Shown: positions 9,584 to 19,639, counted from the stretch's first letter. The stretch: 64,000 bases of DNA from Nematopogon swammerdamellus (GCA_946902875.1 OX336349.1:17941891-18005890); one strand, 5' to 3'. Made by a program: numbers and translations. Notes: generated by a model from the sequence alone, not told the origin.

Positions 9584-11394
9584 GTTCTCACTGCTTAGAG
9601 CCAGACAACACCGTATACAAAAAGAATGCGAAAAACAACACAGCAACAATATTAAAAACTCGATTGGCATAAATCCGAAGAATTTCTGGTCCTATGTGAA
9701 GTCTAAACGTGGTAGTTCCGAATATCCAAAATTAATGAAATCAGGTAATACTACTTTGTCAAATGGCATAGACATGTGTGAAGGTTTTAGTTCCTTCTTT
9801 GAGAGTGTGTTTAGCAAGCCGTCTTCAGAATACAATATTTATGACTTACCTCCGCCTCAAAACTGTGACTCTGTTCCAATAACCAGTCCTATTATTATTA
9901 AAAAAAAAATACTAAAACTTCTCTCGTCTCTAGATACTGCCAAGGGCGCAGGCAAAGATAAAATACCCCCCATATTTATTAAACACTGTGCTACTACCTT
10001 GGTGCATCCATTATCTATAATCTTTTATCGCTCCCTATATGAAGGTGTGTTTCCTTCTATTTGGAAAGAAGCCAATATTATACCCATACACAAGAAAGGA
10101 TCTAAAATTAAAATAGAAAATTACCGGCCCATATCAATACTGAACACATTCAGCAAAATCTTCGAAAAATTTGTCTATGAGCACATTTACCCACATCTGG
10201 CTACATGTATCTCGAACTCTCAGCATGGTTTCATGAAGTCGCGGTCAGCTGTAACGAACTTAGCCTCGTTTACAAACTTTACAATAAATAATATTGAGTC
10301 TGGCGGGCAGGTTGACGTGGTCTACACAGACTTCGAGAAAGCCTTCGACCGTGTGGATCACGTGATCCTGCTGGCCAAACTCAACAAACTAGGCATACGA
10401 GGTAACTTACTGAGGTGGATCGAATCTTACCTTACCAATCGTTCACAAGTTGTTGCAATAGGTAACTGTCACTCTAGTGCCGTAACTATTCCCTCAGGAG
10501 CTCCCCAGGGATCGCACCTCGGACCCTTGTTTTATTTGGTCTACTTATATGACATTTATACATGTTTTAGGAATTGCAAACACTGGATGTATGCAGATGA
10601 TAAGAAAATCGCGATAAAAGTTACAAACGACATTGATTGCAAACTAATGCAGGACGACTTGAACAGACTGAGCGAATATTACAGAATAAACAGAATATCT
10701 GTGAATACTGGTAAGTGCGAAAGTATTACATTCACCAGGAAAAGAAGACCTGTTCTCTTCAACTATACATTAAATGGTGTTGCAATTCCTAAAACAGATC
10801 TCGTACGCGATCTCGGAGTGAAATTAGATAGCAAACTGACCTTTGCTTCACACGTAGAAGCTATCACCGCTAAAGCATACAAAAATCTCGGTTTTATTCT
10901 CAGGACCGCTAAAAAGCACACAGTTACTGCGCGTACGTCAGAAGCACTCTGGAATTTGCCAGTTCCATTTGGTCCCCTAGGTACGGCATTCAAATAAATC
11001 GTATTGAAAGAATACAAAAACTCTAATAAAACATTTAAACTACACTGACAACAGAGGTCGTTGCGACTATAACTCAAGCTGCAAACATTACAATCTACTT
11101 TCGTTAGAAGAAAGAAGACGCCTGGCGGACATGACATTTTTATTTGACGTGATGCGCGGGCGCGTAGACAGTGCAGAGCTGCTGGGGGAAGTGGCACTGA
11201 ATGTTCCGCCACGCCGCACCCGCCATACTCCGCTGTTCCGCGAGCCCGCGCATCGCACAAACTATGCTCAAAATTCTATCTTGCCTAGACTAACGCACAC
11301 ATTTAACAACTTATTTCGAGATGTGGACATCTTCCATCTAAGCAGAACAGCATATAGAAACCAAATCAAAACAACACTAAACACTTTATAGATA
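9584..11394 (+). pseudogene. Jockey-superfamily LINE, reverse transcriptase part
   Basis: The open frame from 9584 to 10997 carries the RT in order: IPPIFIKHCATTLVHPLSII, then WKEANIIPIHKKGSK and NYRPISILNTFSKIFEK, then QHGFMKSRSAVTNL, the DFEKAFDRVDH box, SGAPQGSHLGPLFY and the catalytic YADD (WMYADDKKIAI, near 10589). Near 10945-11040 small indels break the frame. It is recovered as ERIQK and then LEERRRLADMTFLFDVM to the stop at 11391. The first 77 bp of the ORF that opens at 9507 is antisense CR1-A, not LINE protein. The element is non-functional: split, 5'-truncated and frameshifted. The Jockey-versus-CR1 clade cannot be settled by eye. Confidence 0.88.
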
Positions 11395-11905
11395 GATTAG
11401 ACATATACACATATAATACCTTATTCCTCAATATCTCCCACACATTTTTCAAGTCATATAAATTATTCTACCTATTACGTATTACCATACTTTTGTAAAA
11501 TTATTTATACTTACGATGGCAGTGCTGTGAAGAGCGAACTCGAACTTTAACTTTAGCTTTAACACTGGTTTATTATAAACCTAAAAATTTAAATGCGTTT
11601 TTTACCTAAATGAAGTGAATTGTGGACTTGCTTAATCTATAAGATATCTACGCATTGCTTAGTGCTCCTTTACTTAATCATTGCATTAGATTGTTATTTT
11701 TCACCACCAATCTAGCATTATAATTACATATCTCTCTTTCTTGCAATGCAACTCAAATGTTCTCCGTCTATACTGTGGTTTATACCATACTATATCAATA
11801 TTGCTTGAATCTGTTATTGTCTTTAATATTGTACAAGTTTTTACTACTTAATTGATTGTAACTGTAAATATGTTGATTCTATAATAAATAAATAAATAAA
11901 TATAT
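11395..11905 (+). other. Jockey LINE 3' UTR and tail
   Basis: AT-rich non-coding sequence follows the LINE stop. It ends in a short (AATA)n run, AATAAATAAATAAATAAAT at about 11882-11900, which fits a LINE 3' tail. No gene seen. Confidence 0.6.
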
Positions 11906-11924
11906 GTAGGTACTTTAACCATAA

Positions 11925-12080
11925 ACCAATCCGGGCGGGCTAAACTCTACCAGCGTAGTACCTATGATAAAGGAACGGGACCTACAGTATTACTTGAAAT
12001 TTGAAGCATGCTCAGCCTCAGCGGTCGAACGATAACCCATCCAAATTCTGACCGCGCCCGCGTGCGCTTAATATTCACGA
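11925..12080 (-). mobile_element. SINE-1 copy with 5S-rRNA-like head (fragment)
   Basis: The minus strand reads GATCGTGAATATTAAGC, then GCGGGCGCGGTCAG, then TTTGGATGGGT, and then the GTAGGTCCCGTTCC and TAGCCCGCCCGGATTGG parts of SINE-1. The first three blocks follow the 5S rRNA internal promoter in order: A-box region, intermediate element, C box. The 3' body is missing. Confidence 0.7.
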
Positions 12081-12390
12081 TCCCATTTCATATTTTTTAG
12101 ACTCTCGACGGAAAGACTAATAAATCCGAAATTAATCAGTGCGGCGAGGATCTTGGGAGGCCGCATCGCAAAAACTCCGCCTGTTTCAGACAACTTTCTA
12201 ATTTATTACCTACGAACGAAAACTTGAGGAACACCACCCTTCAGATGTAAATGATTGCAATTCAGAGTACTATGTATCCATACTTAACGCTCAACTCAAT
12301 CCATACTTATAATTCAAAATAAGAGAAATTGTTCTTTTTCATTATTAATTATTATACAGGTTGTTCGGCACATCGACCGACAATTTCAAC
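12081..12390. other. No feature recognised
   Basis: About 300 bp between the 5S-headed SINE fragment and the minisatellite. No ORF, inverted repeat or known tail seen. Confidence 0.4.
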
Positions 12391-14053
12391 ATCGCCAAGG
12401 CACCAAGCTCGCCGCGCCACCTGTTAGCCGTGTCGCCAAGGCACCAAGCTCGCCGCGCCACCTGTTAGCCGTGTCGCCAAGGCACCAAGCTCGCCGCGTC
12501 ACCGGTTAGCCGTGTCGCCAAGGCAGCAAGCTCGCCGCGTCACCTGTTAGCCGTGTCGCCAAGGCACCTAGCTCGCCGCGTCACCGATTAGCCGTGTCGC
12601 CAAGGCACAAAGCACGCCGCGTCACCTGTTAGCCGTGTCGCCAAGGCACCAAGCTCGCCGCGCCACCTGTTAGCCGTGTCGCCAAGGCAGCAAGTTCGCC
12701 GCGTCACCGGTTAGCCGTGTCGCCAAGGCACCAAGCTCGTCGCGTCACCGGTTAGAAGCTCGCCGTGTCACCTGTTAGCCGTGTCGCCAAGGCACCAAGC
12801 TCGCCGCGTCAACTGTTAGCCGTTTCGCCAAGGCACTAAGCTCGCCGCGTCACCTATTAGCCGTGTCGCCAAGGCACCAAGCTCGCCGCATCACCGGTTA
12901 GCCGTGTCGCCAAGGCACCAAGCTCGCCGCGTCAACTGTTAGCCGTTTCGCCAAGGCACTAAGCTCGCCGCGTCACCTATTAGCCGTGTCGCCAAGGCAC
13001 CAAGCTCGCCGCGTCACCGGTTAGCCGTGTCACCTGTTAGCCTCGTCGCCAAGGCACCAAGCTCGCCGCGCCACCGGTTAGCCGTGTCGTCAAGGCACCA
13101 AGCACGCCGCGTCGCCGGTTAGCCGTGTCGCCAAGGCACCAAGCTCGCCGCGTCACCGGTTAGCCGTGTCGCCAAGGCAGCAAGCTCACCGCGTCACCTG
13201 TTAGCCGTGTCGCCAAGGCACCAAGGTCGCTGCGTCACCGGTTAGCCGTGTCGCCAAGGCACTAAGCTCGCCGCGTCACCGGTTAGCGGTGACGCCAAGG
13301 CACCAAGCTCGCCGCGTCACCTGTTAGCCGTGCCGCCAAGGCACCAAGCTCGCCGCGTCACCGGTTAGCCATCGCCAAGGCAGCAAGCTCGCCGCGTCAC
13401 CTGTTAGCCGTATCGCCAAGGCACCTAGCTCGCCGCGTCACCGGTTAGCCGTGTCGCCAAGGCACCAAGCACGCCGCGTCACCTGTTAGCCGTGTCGCCA
13501 AGGCAGCAAGCACGCCGTGTCACCTGTTAGCCGTGTCGCCAAGGCACCAAGCTCGCCGTGTCACCTGTTAGCCGTGTCGCCAAGGCACCAAGCTCGCCGC
13601 GTCACCTGTTAGCCGTGTCGCCAATGCACCAAGTTCGCCGTGTCACCTGTTAGCCGTGTCGCCAAGGCACCAAGCTCGCTGTGTCACCTGTTAGCCGTGT
13701 CGCCAAGGCAGCAAGCTCGCCGCGTTACCGGTTAGCCGTGTCGCCAAGGCAGCAAGCTCGCCGCGTCACCTGTTAGCCGTATCGCCAAGGCACCAAGCTC
13801 GCCGCGTCACCTGTTAGCCGTGTCGCCAAGGCACCAAGCTCGCCGCGTCACCTGTTAGCGTGTCGCCAAGGCACCAAGCTCGCCGAGTCACCTGTTAGCC
13901 GTGTCGCCAAGGCACCAAGCTCGCCGCGTCACCGGTTGGCCGTGTCGCCAAGGCAGCAAGCTTCGCCGCGCCACCTGTTAGCCGTGTCGCCAAGGCACCA
14001 AGCTCGCCGCGTCACCTGTTAGCCGTGTCGCCAAGGCACCAAGCTCGCCGTGC
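12391..14053 (+). repeat. 41-bp minisatellite, about 40 copies
   Basis: The unit is GCCAAGGCACCAAGCTCGCC + GCGTCACCTGTTAGCC + GTGTC. GCCAAGG starts at 12394, 12435 and 12476, an exact 41-bp step. Copies vary at a few positions (CCTGTTAG versus CCGGTTAG; CACC versus CAGC). Some are shortened (near 12750, 13030 and 13370). A three-unit block containing CAACTGTTAGCCGTTTC and CACCTATTAGCC recurs 123 bp apart (about 12808 and 12931), so there is local higher-order structure. As 41 is not a multiple of three, it is not protein-coding. Confidence 0.95.
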
Positions 14054-14404
14054 AGCCTTCCCCGGCGATGAATCCGTTATGTATTTATTTTATCCGCTCA
14101 GTGTTGTTATTTTATAAGTATGTACGTAAAAGCAATGTTCATATTTTTGAAAATAATGGAGGGAGAAGGAGGAAGTGAAGGGATGTATTGCAAATTACAA
14201 TAGATCTTTCTATCGGCTTGAATTATTGCCCGGAAGTAGGTAGGGAAGTACTCGTAAATTCAGTCACACAGCGTGAGTGAACCGACCCAAATTGGTAAAC
14301 AAATTGAATGAAAACGTGATTGTGAAACGGAGTGAAACCCCCATGGCGTGCAAATGTCCATCGCCGCCTCTCGTCGCGATGTAAGGCGGGTCTACGTCTT
14401 ACAT
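14054..14404. other. Unique-looking spacer
   Basis: Purine-rich patch (GGAGGGAGAAGGAGGAAG, near 14158) and otherwise mixed sequence. No supported gene. Confidence 0.4.
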
Positions 14405-14652
14405 TTATTTTTTATGTAAACTGACACGATTGGCTACATCTCCTACAACATCCGTGATGTCAGCCCATACCACCGGGTGAACTTGGTGCCACGTCAGTGC
14501 TTCCCTTCGGTCGTGCCGGCTACACTGAACTGGACGGAAAACACAAACTATTTACATAGCCGTTTCGACCGACCTTTCATTCAGTGCGGTGGTATCAACC
14601 CGGGCGGGTTAAACCCTACCACCTAGTAATATAAGAAGGGAGTCATATCCCA
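14405..14652 (-). mobile_element. SINE-1, 5'-truncated
   Basis: Poly(T)-like start (TTATTTTTTATG) then the reversed body through CCACCGCACTGAATGAAAGG and CTAGGTGGTAGGG. It stops at GATATGACTCCC, just short of the head. Confidence 0.85.
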
Positions 14653-14814
14653 TTACAATATAAAAAAAATTGCTTACATAGGAGCCATTTAAATAAACAG
14701 CCGTTGAACGAAATGTGTAGACGTTCGAATTTCAAATGAACAACACATTTTTTCGTGCGCCTTGATACATTAATGCTCGTTGGTGGATAGGTTTGTACAT
14801 GACATAATTTGTTT

Positions 14815-15045
14815 TTATGTAAACCAACACAGGATTTGCCGATCCTGCACCAGTCGACAGAGTCAAATTCACTTCTACTCGAAAAACCACGCTAGGCGCC
14901 ATAACAGCAGATTTCCGGACTGTTGCTAGGCTGTCTAGCTTGGTAATACAACGTTTGAAGTCACCGAGGTTAAAGGATTCGAGTCTCGCCGGGAGTCGGC
15001 CGGGACAGTTCTAAACCTAGCGGTGCGACAAAAAAACAACTTTGA
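14815..15045 (-). mobile_element. CR1-B LINE 3' end
   Basis: The minus strand ends GGTTTACATAAAAAC at 14815. Upstream lie the family landmarks GTCGCACCGCTAGG, GGCGAGACTCGAATCC, AACAGTCCGGAAATCTGC and GAGTAGAAGTGAATTTGAC. It is homologous to 16622-16860 and 52880-53125. Remnant coding similarity to the CR1 C-terminus (FSKPFLCRTA-like) is best seen in the 52.9-kb copy. Confidence 0.65.
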
Positions 15046-15343
15046 GAACCGATGGGTTCTAATAATAGTAATCAATACTAATAATAAATCTGTAAGGGAT
15101 GGTCATGGAGTAAGTTACTTTGTTTTATGAGATATTGAGTTTGTAGACTCTATGTATGATACTAAAGCTAAATTGACGATTAATTATTTTTACTATCATA
15201 CATAGAGTCTACAAACGCAATATCTCATAAAACAAAGTAACTTACTCCATGACCAATTACAGATTTATTATTAGTATTGATTACTATTATTAGAACCCAT
15301 CGGTTCTCAAAGTTGTTTTTTTTGTCGTACCGCTAGGGTTTGG
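15012..15343. repeat. Palindrome, 150-bp arms and 32-bp centre
   Basis: The left arm 15012-15161 (CCTAGCGGTGCGAC ... GTAGACTCTATGTATGATA) is mirrored by 15194-15343. The outer ~55 bp of each arm is CR1-B sequence. The inner part (ATGGAGTAAGTTACTTTG, TTTATGAGATAT) also occurs as a single arm at 25768-25870. So this is an inverted duplication of a LINE-plus-flank segment rather than a simple MITE. Confidence 0.8.
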
Positions 15344-15454
15344 AATTATTTTTAGTCTCAATTGTATAATAAATAAATTTTATGTAAAAGAAAATAACGT
15401 AGTTTGTAAGCACATTGTCCAAGCTCTGAGGTAAATAAGCATTTATTAGCATCT

Positions 15455-15865
15455 AGCTTTTGCCCGCGGCTTCGCCCACGGTAGGCTCGGTTTAATAGCA
15501 ATACCGATTTAAACGCAAATATGATAATATGAACGATCGCTTCTCTTATATTCTCTCCCTCTCTCTCCCTCCCTCGCTCGCTCCCCCCCTCCTTTCCCGT
15601 CCCTCCCTGTCCATCTTTTCCTCCCTCACCTCCCCTATCACACCCTTCACACCATTCAACACTAAATTACGTTCATTCTATACTTTATTTGATACTGCTC
15701 AGTCCTCCTGAAGCTATATATAGCGTGATGATATATAGCCCAAAGTGAGCCTCTTACTCTTTACATTAGTGCAAACCGCATGAAAATCTGTTCAGTGGTT
15801 CCGGAGTTTACCGTAAACATCATACATACAGACAGACGTTCCTTTTTATTATAAGAAGTAGAGAT
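15455..15865 (+). repeat. Dispersed repeat starting TTTGCCCGCGGCTTCGCC
   Basis: This begins with the CTTTTGCCCGCGGCTTCGCC motif common in insect dispersed repeats. It ends with TTCCGGAGTTTACCG, a CAGACAGACG run and TATTATAAG. A pyrimidine-rich low-complexity tract (15542-15625, CTCCCTCTCTCTCCCTCC type) is embedded. A related minus-strand copy lies at 28795-29010. The 60-codon frame at 15529-15711 is only the CT-rich tract. Confidence 0.6.
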
Positions 15866-16183
15866 CAAAGTCACCAACTGACGTAATGGCCGTTCCCGCG
15901 TCGAGGTCGCCCTAAATGTAAATGTCCTGTGAAAAAAGGATGGCTGGAGACCCTACACGCGTGACAAAGGTCGCTCAAATGAAGCGATACGGGACTCGCT
16001 CGCACGAGTCAGGGGATAAAATATGGGGTGACCCGACCTGAAGAGAACAATGAAAAATTGGTCGCAAGATTAAATGCTAGCAATATTGAAAGTTCTGCGA
16101 CATTTTAGGCACATGACATTTGAGAGGCGTGTGGTCGGAGGCGCCACGCCGCCGTGGCGCGGTATAAAACATTTAATAGATAC
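15866..16183. other. Spacer, no gene recognised
   Basis: Mixed sequence with no recognisable protein, TIR or tandem repeat. It borders the 5S-headed SINE fragment. Confidence 0.35.
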
Positions 16184-16312
16184 AAGGGTGCGGTCAGTAC
16201 TTGGATGGGTGACCGCTCGACGGTTGCAGGCTGACCGTGGTTCGGATTCCACGTAAAACTGTAGGTCCCGTCCCTTCTTACCTTACTAGGTGGTAGGGAC
16301 TAGGTGGTACTC
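16184..16312 (+). mobile_element. SINE-1 head of the 5S-rRNA type
   Basis: Positions 16190-16216 read GCGGTCAGTACTTGG then ATGGGTGACCGC, identical to the corresponding stretch of insect 5S rRNA (intermediate element plus C box). Next comes a B-box-like GTGGTTCGGATTCCAC (16228-16243) and the SINE-1/2 junction GTAGGTCCCGTCCCTTC and TTACTAGGTGGTAGGG. The body is then lost: a GTCTG-repeat end (CGAGTTCGACTCGCACTTG) follows at 16345. Confidence 0.78.
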
Positions 16313-16621
16313 ACGGAAAACGGAATGGCCCGGAACCCTCTCCACGCGAGTTCGACTCGCACTTGACCGCTTTTTTTCCTCAAAGTTTGGTATTAAAATT
16401 TTCTTAGACTAAAAAATTTAACACTGTTGTTGAGGGCAATATACCATAAAGAGGCCGAAAGGAATGTTCGTGTCAGAAGGAGAGAGAAAGCGGAAGGAAA
16501 CGAACTCAAAAATGTGATGTTTTGTCGTCGTGTTGTTTTCCTTAAGGCGACTAGATAGATAATGTAGAAATACTGTATTGCTCCAAAATTTTTTTTACAC
16601 AAACAAGCTCGTAATTTTTTA

Positions 16622-16860
16622 TGTTAATCAACATGGGTTGGCTGTGCCAAGGGACCAATGGTACCTACACTCAACAGACCCAAAAGCACCTCTCCCCGCG
16701 AAACCACGCTCAGAGAGGCGCCATGCCAGCAGATTTGCGGACTGTTGCTAGGCTGTCTGGGCTGTCGATACGACGTTTGAAGCCAGGTTAAAGGATTCGG
16801 GAAACACACTCGCCGGAAGACAGTTCCACACCTTATATATAGTAATAATTCCGAGTTTGG
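16622..16860 (-). mobile_element. CR1-B LINE 3' end
   Basis: Homologous to 52880-53125 on the same strand. Shared blocks are GCCAGCAGATTTGCGGACTG, TTGCTAGGCTGTCT, GAAACCACGCTCAG and ACACTCGCC.GAAG. The A-tail is degraded (ATGTTAATC). No intact frame. Confidence 0.6.
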
Positions 16861-16904
16861 TGCTCGTCTCCAGTGGCTTGACATTCGACGTGGCAAGGAA
16901 TAGT

Positions 16905-17277
16905 CATATACTTTTTCTTCTGCACCACTACTACATCCGTGATGTCAGCCCATACACCTTGGTGAACTAGGTGCCATGTCAGTGCTTCACTTCGGTCGTA
17001 CCGGCTACGCTGAACTGGACGGAAAACACGAACTATTTACGTAGCCGTTTCAACCAACCGCTCATTCAGTGCGGTGATACCAACCCGGGCATGTTAAACC
17101 CTACCACCTAGAGTAAGGTAAAAAGGAAAGCACCTAGTTTCACGTGGAATCCGAACCACAGTCAGCCTCCAACGATCGAGCGGCCACCCATCCAATTATT
17201 TACAGCGCCCAGATGTGCTTATGATCGCGGCCGACAGTCGGCCGACCGCACCACCGAGCTACCGAGGCTGCCAGTTT
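16905..17277 (-). mobile_element. SINE-1, near full length, 5S-type head
   Basis: The minus strand starts with GGCAGCCTCGGTAGCTCGG, which contains an A-box-like TAGCTCGGTGG. A 5S-like segment follows in order: GATCATAAGCACATC, GGGCGCTGTAAATA, TTGGATGGGTGGCCGC. Then come GTGGTTCGGATTCCACG and the SINE-1 body to CATCCGTGATG-type sequence at 16925. The 3' tail is degenerate. This is the most complete 5S-headed copy together with 38036-38393. Confidence 0.8.
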
Positions 17278-17682
17278 GTATTAAGCCATTTTATGCAAAA
17301 AGTTAAAAAGTTATTTCAACGACATAGTCACCTTAAGTGAGTGAACAGCTTCCAACGCTTTAATAATTTTAAGCGTTTGTTTTTGTTGTTCTTAAATTAT
17401 ATTGTACTGTGTGAGGTGTTTTGCAAAGTTCAGGGACAAGGAAATTGCGTTACTTCCTCGTAGAATGCCTTCCTGAAATTGACTTTCTCGAAATATTTAC
17501 GAAAACTTTGAGTGACATTCCCGCGGTGTTTTGTATATGTATAATAGTACCATGTTAGGTCCTGTACTTGAAAAGAATAGACCCACTGCATCTCTCGCCG
17601 TACATTGGCGGTAAGCCGATCATAAATAAACGTGATTATGAGTGACGGTGTGGGACTAAAAAGTAATGTCGTAAGACGATTA
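17278..17682. other. No feature recognised
   Basis: An 88-codon minus-strand frame (17430-17696) shows no domain. No repeat landmark seen. Confidence 0.35.
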
Positions 17683-17805
17683 AGGAATAAGGGCATGATG
17701 CCGTGCTAAAGGGTGACAGGTTAGCCACCTCTCACATTGACACGGTCCATCCAAAGTAGTGCAGTGGGTAACTTACTGCCTTCGTGCATTACTTGCTACT
17801 TGATA
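17683..17805 (+). mobile_element. Metulj-like SINE body fragment
   Basis: GATGCCGTGCTAAAGG, TTAGCCACCTCTCAC, CACGGTCCATCC and TTACTTGCTACTTGATA correspond in order to the body of the fuller copy at 51158-51495. Head and (TATG)n tail are missing. Confidence 0.6.
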
Positions 17806-17869
17806 ATATTTTATTAGATTTGTAATGAATTTGGCGTTAGTGAAATTTAAAAAAAAATTTTAGTTGTGA

Positions 17870-17990
17870 AATGCAGGGCTAATGCAGAGGTGAAAAGGCC
17901 CTGTCAGGCCGGCATGGCATTTGTAATCCCCGTGCATCACATAATGTCCATGGGGCTCGTTAGACACCTATTCGTCGGTGTAACGATGTT
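17870..17990 (+). mobile_element. CR1-C LINE 3' end, short fragment
   Basis: GGCCGGCATGGCATTTG, ATGTCCATGGG and CGTTAGACACCT match the end of CR1-C at 20520-20612. It ends in AAATAAAAATAAAAA. Confidence 0.6.
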
Positions 17991-18239
17991 AAATAAAAAT
18001 AAAAAAATTGTTCCTTTATATACTTACATATTTTTTAGGTTTTTCTTGCGAGACGTCAGAGTGGTCCCGTACATCAGTGATTCACTTTCTCCATACATTT
18101 TTGAACTCACTGCACTTGGATGTGCACTGGCTGTATGTAAGTATTGTTCGCGGTTAAGTAGAAATTAAGTTACATTTTATCATCGACTGTTCTACTTTAC
18201 CGCTGTCCTGTTTTATCTTCCACTTTCCAATTTTATGGA

Positions 18240-18505
18240 AAACTTCTAGAGGGCTTAAGGTGCCGTGCCGGTGTGGCGATTGCACTTGTTGTTGTTGTTG
18301 TTTTGGTTTGGGGTTGGCTCTAGGCCTGCAAACTAGTCCCGCTTGGTTGGGGACCTTCGTGCAAAACCCCGCAGTCTCCAGCTACCCCTGCCAGCCTATG
18401 TCTTTCATGGAAGCCACAAGTCGACCGGGGTGTCTGCAGGCCGCTTATCCCTTAGTCGCCTTTTACGACATGCACGGGGAGAGATGCCGGCGATTGCACT
18501 TATAT
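18240..18505 (-). mobile_element. SINE with Metulj-like head and a third tail type
   Basis: The minus strand begins with the head CATCTCTCCCCGTGCATG and GTCGTAAAAGGCGACTAAGG. It continues with an unrelated body (CGGCCTGCAGACACCCC, GACTTGTGGCTTCCATG, GACTGCGGGGTTTTGC, TCCCCAACCAAGCGGG). It ends near (CAA)n at 18288. This shows the head joined to yet another body. The 120-codon plus-strand frame across it is incidental. Confidence 0.55.
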
Positions 18506-18514
18506 ACCTTTATA

Positions 18515-18765
18515 GTTGCGTGCGAGCCGGGCCAGTGCGCCGAAGTTTCCGCACCACAAAAAAAAACCTTGAAAAAAAAACGTTTCTTGTATGGGGACCC
18601 CCTTAATTATATAATTATTTGATGTTATATCAGTCATAAGAACACATATTATGTGAAAATTTTAACCGGCTAGCTATTACCGTTCCAAAGACAGCGCTAG
18701 GACAGACAGATAGACGGCGTAGGCTTGGTAATAGGTTTCCGTACGGGGTACGAAAACCTAAAAAG
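18515..18765 (+). repeat. GTCTG repeat copy
   Basis: Order of blocks: GCGCCGAAGTTTCCGCACC, TGTATGGGGACCCCC, TTTTAACCGGCTAGCTATTA, GACAGACAGATAGACGGCGT, AGGCTTGGTAATAGG, TTCCGTACGG, CCTAAAAAGG. This dispersed repeat is recognised by the CAGACAGAC run and the CCGTAC block. It recurs at least eight times in the window. Confidence 0.65.
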
Positions 18766-18851
18766 GGCTGGGTTGGGTAAGGCGATAGAGAATCGGTGAG
18801 GAACGAAAGATATGTTCTAACGATGAAAGAGTGCCACTGGGTATCTAAACA

Positions 18852-18963
18852 GCTGATTATTTGAGGTTATTGCCTCTTATGGCCGCGTGAATGACCGTGA
18901 GTGCACGGCACGCACCGCGGCGCTGCGCGCGGTCATGAGAGTCAATTCCCTCAAATAATCAGC
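18852..18963. mobile_element. Short MITE, TIR GCTGATTATTTGAGG
   Basis: GCTGATTATTTGAGG at 18852 is mirrored exactly at 18949-18963. The GC-rich centre (GCACGGCACGCACCGCGG) contains further partial self-complementarity. 112 bp, non-coding. Confidence 0.6.
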
Positions 18964-19480
18964 CGTTCAGGCAGGCCTCACGCACTCTATGTACTTGCGC
19001 GCGCTAACTACCTACCGCCCGACGGGCCGCCGGCGGTCTTTTTCAGTAAAAATTCGTCTGCCGCGCGAAGTATACATAGACGCTCGCCCACGCAAGTGCG
19101 CGCAGCTGCAAATCAATAACCACTTTATACTCGATCGTTAAGGTACATTTTCGCACGCAGCGATTGGCGTTGTGAAAGAGTAGGCTATTAAAGCCCGATG
19201 GTAGGAACATTTTCTATGGAGTGATTTATCTGTTACGAAGTAACTATTAAGTAATCTGTGGTTCAGGTACCTAGTGGCGCGATTTCATCATTAGAGCATA
19301 GACATGCCTTGTTATATGTCTCGAAAACTAATGCTAAAAATTTTGTTCGCTCGTGTTCCTGACTTGCTTAATTTAAATTATTAAATGTTAAGCTTCAAAA
19401 GTGTCTGTTTTCTAGGTATTTACCAGTTTCGAATTAACCATTTCCATTACCACCATTCTTCTAGTGAAGTCACAATCATT
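18964..19480. other. No gene recognised
   Basis: About 500 bp of mixed sequence; no supported feature. Confidence 0.35.
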
Positions 19481-19588
19481 CAAGGGAAGCACTGACATGG
19501 CACCTAGTTCACCCGGTGTTATGGGCTGACATCACGGATGTTGTAGGTGATGTAGCCAACCGTGTCAGTTTTCATAAAAAAAAAAACA
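19481..19588 (+). mobile_element. SINE-1 3' fragment
   Basis: Starts CAAGGGAAGCACTGACATGG and ends CAGTTTTCAT plus poly(A) at 19577-19588. Confidence 0.75.
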
Positions 19589-19639
19589 AAATAGTTGGAA
19601 AGAAGAATGAACTCAATAAAAAAAATGAACTACTTTACG

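Noticed and set aside
12391..14053. Regularly spaced repeats that could suggest a CRISPR array
   Set aside because: The 41-bp units are head-to-tail with no unique spacers and the surroundings are eukaryotic; it is a minisatellite.
15529..15711. 60-residue Ser/Leu/Pro-rich ORF
   Set aside because: Translation of a CT-rich low-complexity tract.
16184..16243. Genuine 5S rRNA gene fragment
   Set aside because: Only the internal promoter region is 5S-like and it is fused to a SINE body in several copies, so it is a SINE head.
17866..18168. 100-codon ORF
   Set aside because: Starts in a CR1-C 3' end and has no domain in the remainder.
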